DNA of 7,146 bases, from positions 1 to 7,146 of the forward strand of contig JAJECF010000241.1 of assembly GCA_022822125.1 (NCBI GenBank), written 5' to 3'. Shown one piece after another: positions 1 through 7,146 of this stretch (its first letter is position 1; each line of letters starts with the position of its first letter). The DNA is from Alphaproteobacteria bacterium. Lineage in GTDB: Bacteria > Pseudomonadota > Alphaproteobacteria > Bin95. Both the position numbers and the translations under genes were made by a program. The notes beneath the pieces were generated by a model. It searched no databases and was not told the origin of the DNA. It saw nothing but the letters and a program-made list of their open reading frames with translations.

Positions 1-690
1 AAGATGTCGGAGTACAACGCCGACGGCGTAATCATGTCGCCGGCCATCGGCAGCACGGCGCAGGACATCCTCGCGCTGCGGCAGGTGATGCCTCCTCTCG
101 TGTTCGTGTCCCGGACCATGTTCGACCTGCCGTTCGATCATGTCGTCAACGACGACCACGAGACATCGGTGCTGGCGGTGGGTCGCCTCGCGAGCCTCGG
201 GCACCGCCGAATCGCGTTCGTCGGCGGCGACCCGAGCGTTACCGCCTGTCGAGAGCGCATTCGCGGCTATCGTGCGGGACTGGAGACCGCGTCCCTGGAA
301 TTCGACGAATCGCTGGTCAGGTCCTGCGTTCCGACCCGCCTCGCCGGATTCGAGGCGGCGCGATGGATTGCCGGGCTCCAACCGAGGCCGACCGCGGCGA
401 TCGGATACAACGACGCCGTCACGCTCGGGCTCTCCGCGGGCCTGCAGCGAGAAGGCCTGGTTCCGGGCCGGAGCTTCGCCCTCATCGGTCACGAGGACGT
501 GGAGGAGGCGAGTCTTGCGAATCCACCGCTGACCGTGACGACGGTATCGCGCGACGAGATGGGCCGGCAGGCCGCGTCGGTGCTCCTGGATCGTATCGAG
601 AACCCTGACGCCCCGCCGCGGCGCATCGTCCTGAAGACGGAGCTTGTCGTCAGGGAGTCGTGCGGTTTCTTCATCGGCTCGAATCAGTAG
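1..690 (+). CDS. LacI/GalR-family transcriptional regulator, C-terminal part (5' end outside window)
   Basis: This is the effector-binding, periplasmic-binding-protein-like domain of a LacI/GalR-type repressor. The frame is open from the first base, so the gene starts outside the window; the ATG at 4 is probably internal. About 229 residues are visible of a usual 330-350, and the missing part would hold the helix-turn-helix and hinge. Family landmarks appear in order: ADGVIMSP; a Pro-Pro-Leu-Val-Phe-Val-Ser-Arg strand; VVNDD; LGHRRIAFVGG; the ERIRGYRAGL helix; PTAAIGYNDAVTLGL; a SFALIGHEDVEEA segment, where most relatives have GFDD; PPLTVTTV; MGRQAASVLLDRIE; and the closing ELVVRESCG. Such proteins normally bind sugars or related small molecules and control nearby catabolic genes. 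No sugar gene is visible here. Whether it controls the carboxylase genes 304 bases downstream is unknown, and its targets may lie to the left. Family assignment is firm; the ligand cannot be called. Confidence 0.9.
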   Translation, partial: KMSEYNADGVIMSPAIGSTAQDILALRQVMPPLVFVSRTMFDLPFDHVVNDDHETSVLAVGRLASLGHRRIAFVGGDPSVTACRERIRGYRAGLETASLEFDESLVRSCVPTRLAGFEAARWIAGLQPRPTAAIGYNDAVTLGLSAGLQREGLVPGRSFALIGHEDVEEASLANPPLTVTTVSRDEMGRQAASVLLDRIENPDAPPRRIVLKTELVVRESCGFFIGSNQ

Positions 691-890
691 TCGTCCTCAT
701 CACGATGCATGTCGGAGCTTCGCGCGGGCTCCGTTCCTTCATCCGCCGTCCTTTCCGCCGGGGAGCCTGCAAGGCCACACGGAGGGATTCTCCGACAACC
801 CTGTCCGCCGGCGGCCGCGGCGCCCCCCCAAGGGTTGCGCCTGTCTTCAAAGTCCATTCAACTCCACGGTGACGGCGGCGTCCGCACCGG

Positions 891-931
891 GAGCTTCGAG
901 CTCGTGGACTCCGGAAGCGCCTCGGACCGAG
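891..931. promoter_or_regulatory. pair of short inverted repeats upstream of pccB, possible operator
   Basis: GAGCT-TCG-AGCTC at 891-903 and CTCGG-A-CCGAG at 921-931 are both exact dyads, 64-104 bases before the pccB start. Classical LacI-family operators are even-length dyads with a central CG step; these have odd spacers, so they are poor matches to that form. In such GC-rich DNA, short dyads also arise by chance. Recorded only as candidates. Confidence 0.15.
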
Positions 932-980
932 TGAGCCGACTCCTGGCGCAAACGGGCTCCGTCACCCGGTGCAGCCATCG

Positions 981-987
981 AGGGAGG
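981..987 (+). promoter_or_regulatory. ribosome binding site of pccB
   Basis: AGGGAGG lies 7 bases before the ATG at 995. It is a near-ideal Shine-Dalgarno sequence and fixes that ATG as the start. Confidence 0.8.
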
Positions 988-994
988 CACCCGA

Positions 995-2523
<1,529 letters not shown>

Positions 2524-2527
<4 letters not shown>

Positions 2528-4500
2528 ACGCACCTTCCCGTCCTCCGTTCCCGAAGATCCTCATCGCCAATCGCGGCGAGATCGCCTGCCGGGTCATCCG
2601 CACCGCGCGGCGCATGGGGATCGGTACGGTGGCGGTGTACTCCGACGCCGACGCCCGGACGCTGCACGTGGAGCGGGCGGACGAGGCGGTGCACATCGGC
2701 GGCCCGGCCCCGTCGGAGAGCTATCTCCGCATCGACGCGATCGTCGACGCGTGCCGCTCGAGCGGCGCCGAGGCCGTGCACCCGGGCTTCGGGTTCCTGT
2801 CCGAGAACCGCGCGTTCCGCGAGGCGCTGGAGGCCGCCGGCATCGTGTTCATCGGGCCGCCGGCGGGCGCCATCGAGTCGATGGGCGACAAGATCACGTC
2901 GAAGCGCATCGCCGAAGCCGCCGGGGTCAGCATCATTCCCGGCCACGCCGGCGTGGTGCGCGACGCCGACGAGGCGGTTCGCATCGCGCGCGAGGTCGGC
3001 TACCCCGTCATGCTCAAGGCGAGCGCGGGCGGCGGCGGCAAGGGCATGCGCATCGCGCGCTCGGACGACGAGCTCCGGCAGGTTTTCGGCTCGACCGTGA
3101 ACGAAGCCGAAAGCGCCTTCGGCGACGGCCGCGTCTTCGTCGAGAAATATGTCGAGGAGCCGCGCCATATCGAAATCCAGGTCCTGGCGGACGCGCATGG
3201 CAATACGGTGCATCTCGGCGAGCGGGAATGCTCGATCCAGCGCCGCCACCAGAAGGTGGTCGAGGAATGTCCGAGCCCGTTCGTCGATGAGGACCTGCGC
3301 GCGGAAATGGGCGCCCGCGCCGTCGCGCTCGCCCGCGCCGTCGATTACCGCTCGGCCGGCACGGTGGAGTTCATCGTGGACCGCGCGCGCAATTTCTACT
3401 TCCTGGAGATGAACACCCGCCTCCAGGTCGAGCATCCGGTGACGGAAATGGTCACCGGGCTGGACCTCGTGGAGCAGATGCTGCGCGTGGCGGCGGGCGA
3501 GCCGCTCGGTTTCGGCCAGCAGGATGTCCGCCTTGACGGCTGGGCCATCGAGGCGCGTGTCTATGCGGAGCGGCCGGAGCGCAATTTCGCGCCGTCCATC
3601 GGGCGGCTGGAGACGTTCCGCCCGCCGGCGGAAGAGGGCGGCGTGCGCATCGACACGGGCGTCGTCGAAGGCTCCGAGATCGCCATGTTCTACGACCCGA
3701 TGATCGCCAAGCTCGCCGCGCATGGCGCCACGCGCGAGGAGGCGCGGCTGAGGCTCGGGGAGGCGCTGGCGCGCTTCGCCATAGGCGGCGTCGGCCACAA
3801 TGTCGACTTCCTGGCCGCGGTTGCGGACAACCCGCGCTTCGCCGAGGGCCGGCTCAGCACCGCCTTCATCGACGAGGAGTTCCCGCAGGGCTACGACCCC
3901 GCCGCCGGCGCCGCCCGGCATAGCGGGCTGTTCGCCGCCGTGGCGGTGGCGCTCGCGCGGGCCGAGGCGCTGGCGGCGGGCGGCGGCGAGCGGCGCGACT
4001 GGGCCGTGCTGTTCGAGGTCGATATCGCAGCGGTCGCGGCCGAGCCGGACGGCGAGGGCCTCAGGCTGGAGATCGACGGCCGGGCGGCGCGACTGGAGGG
4101 CACCCGCGTACCCGGCGGAACGCATTTCGAGGGACGGTTCGACGGCGAGGCGGTTGCGGTGCGGGTCGAGGAAGACGGCGCGGGCTGGCGGCTCTCTTTC
4201 CGGGGCGCGCAGGCGAAGGCGCTGGCCGTGCCGCCGCGCGTTGCGGAATTCGCACGCCTCATGCCGAAAAAAGCCCCGCCCGACACCTCGAAAGTGCTGC
4301 TCTCGCCCATGCCCGGCCTGCTGGTGTCGCTGGCGGTGGCGGAAGGCGACGAGGTGGAGACCGGGCAGGCGCTTGCGGTGGTCGAGGCGATGAAGATGGA
4401 GAATGTGCTGCGCGCCGAGCGGCCGGGGCGGGTAAGCTCCATCCCGACCGCCGCAGGAGACAATCTCGCCGCCGACCAGCCGATCCTCTATTTCGAGTGA
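2524..4500 (+). CDS. pccA: acyl-CoA carboxylase alpha subunit: biotin carboxylase plus biotin carrier (propionyl-CoA carboxylase)
   Basis: This 658-residue subunit carboxylates its own biotin with ATP and bicarbonate and hands CO2 to PccB. The biotin carboxylase N-domain begins [20 protein letters not shown] (11-30). The ATP-grasp domain has Lys123 (MGDK), the Gly-rich loop GGGGKG at 169-174, [12 protein letters not shown] with Cys236, and [14 protein letters not shown] from Glu295 (Glu295, Asn297, Arg299 and Glu303 match the AccC active site). Arg345 in [10 protein letters not shown] matches AccC Arg338. A less conserved stretch at about 450-585 fits the BT linker domain that contacts the beta subunit. 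The carrier domain has EAMKMEN, with biotinylated Lys624, 34 residues from the end as is usual. AMKMEN rather than AMKMEH favours propionyl- over methylcrotonyl-CoA carboxylase. The start is GTG at 2524, overlapping the pccB stop in GTGA; no clear Shine-Dalgarno is seen, so it probably relies on coupling. Codon style changes near 3090-3150 although the frame and protein stay intact. No biotin ligase gene is nearby. Confidence 0.95.
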
Positions 4501-4524
4501 GGAGCGGGTCGGCGACACGGCAAC

Positions 4525-4530
4525 AGGGAG
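4525..4530 (+). promoter_or_regulatory. ribosome binding site of the deaminase-fold gene
   Basis: AGGGAG lies 7 bases before the ATG at 4538, within the 37-base gap after pccA. It supports that start and cotranscription with the carboxylase genes. Confidence 0.7.
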
Positions 4531-4537
4531 CTGCGCC

Positions 4538-5005
4538 ATGCCGGAAGATCGCGACCATTTCATGGGCCTTGCGCTCGAGGAAGCCGAACGGGGCAAGGCC
4601 GAGGGCAATGTCCCGGTCGGCTCCGTCATCGTGCGGGACGGCAAGGTCATCGGGCGCGGGCGCAACCGCGTCGATTCGGACCGCGACCCGACCTGCCATG
4701 CCGAGGTGGACGCGCTCCGGGACGCCTGCCGCAATCTTGACAGCCGGGACCTTTCGGGCGCCGCCTGCTACACCACAATGGAGCCCTGCCCGATGTGCTG
4801 CTGGGCGCTGCAGGAAGCGCGGATCGACCGGCTGGTCCTGGGCGCGCGCCATGCGGAGATGCGCCGGACCGATTACGGCCGCTACAGCGTCGAGACGCTG
4901 CTGGAGCTGACGGGCCGCTCGCTGGAGATCGAGACCGGCGTGCGCAGGGCGGAATGCGAGGCTATCCGCCGGAGCTGGACCGGCCCGGCGAAGCCCGGGG
5001 CCTGA
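4538..5005 (+). CDS. zinc-dependent nucleoside/base deaminase (CMP/dCMP deaminase fold)
   Basis: This 155-residue cytoplasmic protein has the signature of zinc-dependent cytidine-deaminase-fold enzymes: CHAEV, with zinc ligand His54 and catalytic proton shuttle Glu56, then TMEPCPMCCWAL with zinc ligands Cys84 and Cys87. The N-terminal helix (FMGLALEEAERG) and the NVPVGSVIVRDGKVIGRGRNR hairpin are also typical. These enzymes hydrolyse an amino group from a base or nucleoside and release ammonia. The length and first half resemble the tRNA adenosine deaminase TadA. However, the TadA stretch after the zinc site (roughly ARI-x-RVVYGA-x-DPKAGA) is replaced here by ARIDRLVLGARHAEMRRTDYGRYS. That points to a guanine-, cytosine- or other small-substrate deaminase, so I give no symbol. 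It sits 37 bases after pccA with its own AGGGAG and 29 bases before the next gene, consistent with an operon. Fold and chemistry are well supported; the substrate is not. Confidence 0.85.
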   Translation: MPEDRDHFMGLALEEAERGKAEGNVPVGSVIVRDGKVIGRGRNRVDSDRDPTCHAEVDALRDACRNLDSRDLSGAACYTTMEPCPMCCWALQEARIDRLVLGARHAEMRRTDYGRYSVETLLELTGRSLEIETGVRRAECEAIRRSWTGPAKPGA

Positions 5006-5020
5006 ACAGGCCGGCCGGCG

Positions 5021-5029
5021 AAGGGGAGG
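5021..5029 (+). promoter_or_regulatory. ribosome binding site that sets the start of the PAL-like gene
   Basis: AAGGGGAGG ends 5 bases before the ATG at 5035. The same frame is open further upstream, inside the deaminase gene, so this site decides in favour of the 284-residue product over longer versions overlapping that gene. Confidence 0.75.
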
Positions 5030-5034
5030 CGGAG

Positions 5035-5889
5035 ATGGAGACGAAGACGGCAAACGGAGACCTGTTCGCCGTGCTGGGCGAGCAGCGCTACCGGATCGAC
5101 CGGCCCTGGGGCCGCTGGCCGGCGCATATCCCGGTGGGCGTCATCAGCAAATGCGCGGTCGATGCCGCGGGCAATCTCTATGTCTGCCAGCGGCGCTCGA
5201 CCCCGGTGCTCGTGTTCGATCCCGAAGGCAATTTCGTCCGAAGCTGGGGCGACGGGCAGATCGCGGACCCGCACGGCATCGCCGCGGCCGCGGACGGGCG
5301 CATCCTCGTCGTGGACCGGGACGCGCACCAGGTCCTCATATTCGACGCCGAAGGCCGGCTGCTGCAGGCGCTGGGCGAGCGGCACCGGCCGCGGACGCAG
5401 GCGCCCTTCAACCACCCGACCGACGTCGCGGTCGGGCCCGGCGGCGACTTCTATGTCTCGGACGGCTACGGCAACACCATGGTCCACCGCTTTTCGCCGG
5501 ACGGCGCGCATCTTGCGAGCTGGGGCGGACGCGGCAGCGGTCCCGGCGAATTCACCACGCCGCACGGCATCGGCGCGCTTGGCGACGGGCGCGTGCTTGT
5601 GGGCGACCGGGAGAACAACCGCGTGCAGGTCTTCTCGCCGGATGGCGGCTACCTGACCGAGTTCGGCCCCTTCTACAAGCCGATGGACATCCATATCGAC
5701 GGCGGGGAGCGCATCTATGTCACCGACCAGGTCCCGCGCGTGACGGCGCTCGGCCCGGACGGGACGATCTTCGGAAGCTGCAAGCCGGTGGCGGTCATGC
5801 CGCACGGGGTCGCCGGCGCCGCCGACGGCACGCTCTATTTCGTCGAGACCCACACCACCGTCATCACCCGCCTCGCCCCGGTTTCCTAG
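5035..5889 (+). CDS. NHL-repeat six-bladed propeller, peptidyl-alpha-hydroxyglycine alpha-amidating lyase (PAL)-like
   Basis: This 284-residue protein is built of NHL-type beta-propeller repeats, visible as recurring D-x-x-G-x-hydrophobic-V-x-D units followed by V-x-x-F-D/S-P-x-G. The blades resemble the lyase half of animal peptidylglycine amidating monooxygenase (PAM) motif by motif. DPHGI (His80), TPHGIG (His177) and MPHGV (His257) match the three zinc-binding histidines. HPTDVAVGPGGDFYVSDGYGN, with Tyr145, matches QPTDVAVEP...FVSDGYCN. GDRENNRVQVF (Arg192) matches ADRENGRIQCF, and an Arg pair at 53-54 lies where the rat enzyme has a catalytic Arg. Differences: the Cys after Tyr145 is Gly, so the rat disulfide there is absent, and the Asp after the last zinc His, a calcium ligand in rat PAL, is Gly258. 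In PAM, PAL splits a hydroxyglycine peptide into an amidated peptide and glyoxylate. No monooxygenase (PHM) partner and no signal peptide is visible, so the protein should be cytoplasmic with an unknown substrate. Zinc binding is likely; catalysis is inferred. Confidence 0.8.
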   Translation: METKTANGDLFAVLGEQRYRIDRPWGRWPAHIPVGVISKCAVDAAGNLYVCQRRSTPVLVFDPEGNFVRSWGDGQIADPHGIAAAADGRILVVDRDAHQVLIFDAEGRLLQALGERHRPRTQAPFNHPTDVAVGPGGDFYVSDGYGNTMVHRFSPDGAHLASWGGRGSGPGEFTTPHGIGALGDGRVLVGDRENNRVQVFSPDGGYLTEFGPFYKPMDIHIDGGERIYVTDQVPRVTALGPDGTIFGSCKPVAVMPHGVAGAADGTLYFVETHTTVITRLAPVS

Positions 5890-5935
5890 TATCCCGATTT
5901 TGAACTTTTGCCGACAGGTCGACGCCCGCTTTGGA

Positions 5936-6955
5936 CTATAGGCCGAGGAAGGCCGAGATGCGGGCGATGATGCGCTGGTGCAGCACCGCACGGTCGGTGC
6001 CCGGCGGGTCGTCGCAGATCGGGTCGTCGCCTTCGGCGGCCAGGATCGCCGGGCCCCTCGGCTTGCAGGACGGGAGCGCAGAGAAATGGGCGGCCGGGGC
6101 CATGATCTCGACCTCGGCGCCCGGGAGAAGGGCCGCGAACCCGCTGCCGGTCTCGCTGAAATCGGTCGCCGGGAGGCGCGTCTCGGCCGTGCCGAGGCCG
6201 ATCAGCAGCACCTTTTCCACGAGATCGCGCGCATGGGGCTGCCCGAGGCCCCAGGTCAACGCCGGTTCGATGGCGGCGACGGCGTGGACGCGCTCATCCT
6301 TGCGGCCGGCGTTCCATTCGGTCGGGGCATATGCAGCAAGGTCGGCCCCGCGCCTCGTCAGGTCGGCGCACTGCCAAGGCGAGGGAGGCGCAATCTCGCA
6401 ATGGGCGGCGTAGCCTTCGAGATCGGCGCGCAGCCCGCCAAAGGAGAGCGCGGTCCAGCCGCCGGCGGAGAACCCGACCGCATAGATGCGGGAGACGTCC
6501 GCATGGTGCGCCAGGTCCGGTTGCGCCGCGAGCCAGGCCAGTGCGGCCCGAAGGTCCTCCGTCCGCGTCCAGTGCTTCAGCCCTTCCTGGAGGTCGAAGT
6601 CCTTCCGCGTGCTGTTCGGATGGTTGACGGAGATGACGAGTGCGCCCGCCTTGGCCAGGCCGGCCGTCAGCCAGCCGAGCGCGACGATGTCGCCGCCGAG
6701 GCCGTGGCTCGCCAAGATTACGGGGAACGGGCCGTCGGCCACGCGGGCGCCATCCAGCACCGGAGTGCCATGGAAAACGCCGCTCTCGCCGAATGAAACC
6801 GCTTCGCCGCCACCGGATGACGGATACCAGACGGCGCCGGTCATCTCGCGCCCGTGATGCGCCGCGGGGATGGTGAAGCCGCGAAAGCCGGCAGGTTCCG
6901 CCGTTGCGGTCTGGACCGCCAGAAGCAGGATTGCGGCTCCGGACAGGGTCTTCAT
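5936..6955 (-). CDS. exported alpha/beta hydrolase, predicted dienelactone hydrolase type
   Basis: This 339-residue serine hydrolase starts with a classic signal peptide: MKT, a hydrophobic stretch (about 6-14), then an Ala-x-Ala-type site near ATAEP (17-21). It is therefore probably secreted to the periplasm. LASHGLGG (81-88) supplies the oxyanion-hole loop. GFSAGG (161-166) is the nucleophile elbow with Ser163, and APAAHFS carries the likely catalytic His290. The acidic triad member is uncertain. The C-terminal pattern SC-K-P (Cys297), GDDPICDDPPG (Cys314), then DRAVLHQRIIARI is typical of the 'predicted dienelactone hydrolase' group related to platelet-activating-factor acetylhydrolases. 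Cys186/Cys196 and Cys297/Cys314 could form disulfides after export. Substrate is probably an ester or lactone; none can be named. The ATG at 6955 is kept because it gives the signal peptide, although only a weak GAGACGA-type ribosome site precedes it. It converges on the PAL-like gene with 46 bases between stops, so it is a separate transcription unit. Confidence 0.87.
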   Translation of the reverse strand: MKTLSGAAILLLAVQTATAEPAGFRGFTIPAAHHGREMTGAVWYPSSGGGEAVSFGESGVFHGTPVLDGARVADGPFPVILASHGLGGDIVALGWLTAGLAKAGALVISVNHPNSTRKDFDLQEGLKHWTRTEDLRAALAWLAAQPDLAHHADVSRIYAVGFSAGGWTALSFGGLRADLEGYAAHCEIAPPSPWQCADLTRRGADLAAYAPTEWNAGRKDERVHAVAAIEPALTWGLGQPHARDLVEKVLLIGLGTAETRLPATDFSETGSGFAALLPGAEVEIMAPAAHFSALPSCKPRGPAILAAEGDDPICDDPPGTDRAVLHQRIIARISAFLGL

Positions 6956-7107
6956 CGTTCGTCTCGCAGGCGCGATATCTTCCGTTCCCGCCTGCCGGCT
7001 CCGTTAGACCCAACTTCAACAGTGACGATTAAAAGTATTTGATAGAACAGGGGGTTACACCGGCGTCGGCGGGTGTACCCACTACATTTCGTTGATTTTG
7101 GGGACGG
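6956..7107. other. non-coding stretch upstream of the hydrolase, partly AT-rich, with an imperfect hairpin
   Basis: This stretch is clearly less GC-rich than the rest, especially at 7015-7052, and should hold the hydrolase promoter reading leftward. On the minus strand a TTTAAT at 7033-7028 resembles a -10 box, but no matching -35 is seen. An inverted repeat pairs TACACC (7056-7061) with GGTGTA (7072-7077) around a 10-base loop. GGG and CCC flanks extend the stem with one bulged T. No T-run follows on either strand, so it is a weak intrinsic terminator at best. It could also be a protein-binding or recombination site. Confidence 0.45.
7052..7080. repeat. imperfect inverted repeat with TACACC/GGTGTA core
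   Basis: The arms are GGG-T-TACACC and GGTGTA-CCC around the loop GGCGTCGGCG, with one unpaired T in the left arm. It sits between the hydrolase and the possible gene end at the right edge of the window. Function unknown. Confidence 0.5.
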
Positions 7108-7146
7108 TCAGGCTTTGTGTTCGCGCCAGTTGGGCGGGAGGGCGAT
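7108..7146 (-). CDS. possible C-terminal end of a minus-strand gene entering from the right edge
   Basis: Read on the minus strand from the window edge, the frame gives IALPPNWREHKA and then a TGA stop (7110-7108). Twelve residues are too few to identify a family. The charged, Trp-containing tail and the drop in GC just after the stop are what one would expect at a gene end, and the gene would run in the same direction as the hydrolase. The frame could equally be chance, since stops are rare in GC-rich sequence. Confidence 0.25.
   Translation of the reverse strand: MALPPNWREHKA

Larger units (their letters stand above)
691..994. other. 304-base gap between the regulator and the carboxylase genes
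   Basis: I see no convincing gene here. The frames that cross it have no family motifs, and one simply runs into pccB out of frame. It contains a perfect 10-base palindrome CCGCCGGCGG (805-814) followed directly by CCGCGG (815-820). Next is an imperfect hairpin with arms GGCGC (819-823) and GCGCC (837-841), with a further CCC/GGG pairing inside. Two short inverted repeats lie closer to pccB: GAGCT-TCG-AGCTC (891-903) and CTCGG-A-CCGAG (921-931). The GC-rich cluster could help end transcription of the regulator gene, but no T-run follows. The later repeats could be protein-binding sites. No good -35/-10 pair is visible. The pccB promoter, if local, should lie here. Confidence 0.5.

Noticed and set aside
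4795..5034. N-terminal extension of the PAL-like protein into the deaminase gene
   Set aside because: The extension overlaps the deaminase coding region and is not propeller-like. AAGGGGAGG just before 5035 gives a far better start.
5890..5935. Terminator between the convergent PAL-like and hydrolase genes
   Set aside because: The 46-base gap contains TTTTG-type runs but no convincing stem, so no terminator is called.
4882..5991. Minus-strand frame opposite the PAL-like gene
   Set aside because: It overlaps a gene with clear zinc-site and propeller motifs, and its own translation has no motifs.
5978..6796. Plus-strand frame opposite the hydrolase
   Set aside because: The minus-strand reading has a signal peptide, nucleophile elbow and family C-terminus; this one has none.

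Overview
The window is very GC-rich, bacterial, and almost fully coding. Its proteins read most like those of a high-GC proteobacterium, probably an alphaproteobacterium. This rests on family resemblance and GC-biased codon use, because no rRNA or other marker gene is present. I see no rRNA, tRNA, CRISPR array or complete insertion sequence.

Layout: (1) Positions 1-690, plus strand, hold the ligand-binding part of a LacI/GalR-family repressor whose DNA-binding N-terminus lies off the left edge. (2) A 304-base gap (691-994) contains GC-rich palindromes but no recognisable gene. (3) Positions 995-2527 and 2524-4500 encode the beta and alpha subunits of a biotin-dependent acyl-CoA carboxylase, most likely propionyl-CoA carboxylase (pccB-pccA), joined by a 4-base GTGA overlap. 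(4) After 37 bases comes a small zinc-dependent CMP/dCMP-deaminase-fold protein (4538-5005). It is followed by a six-bladed-propeller protein (5035-5889) whose motifs match the lyase (PAL) half of the peptide-amidating enzyme PAM. All four plus-strand genes from 995 to 5889 are close enough to form one operon. (5) On the minus strand, converging on them, is an exported dienelactone-hydrolase-type alpha/beta hydrolase (5936-6955). (6) The right end (6956-7146) is less GC-rich, holds an imperfect hairpin, and may carry the last 12 codons of another minus-strand gene.

The carboxylase pair would convert propionyl-CoA to methylmalonyl-CoA during breakdown of odd-chain fatty acids, branched amino acids or similar substrates. 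The deaminase and PAL-like genes have no established link to that pathway, and their substrates are unknown.

The most notable signal is a change of codon style inside pccA at about 3090-3150. Left of it, His/Tyr/Asn codons nearly always end in C. Right of it, T-ending codons are common. The reading frame and protein motifs stay intact across the change. It could be recombination within a conserved gene or a join between two related genomes in an assembly. Otherwise the region looks like ordinary metabolic chromosome, and I do not see a clearly new multi-gene system.
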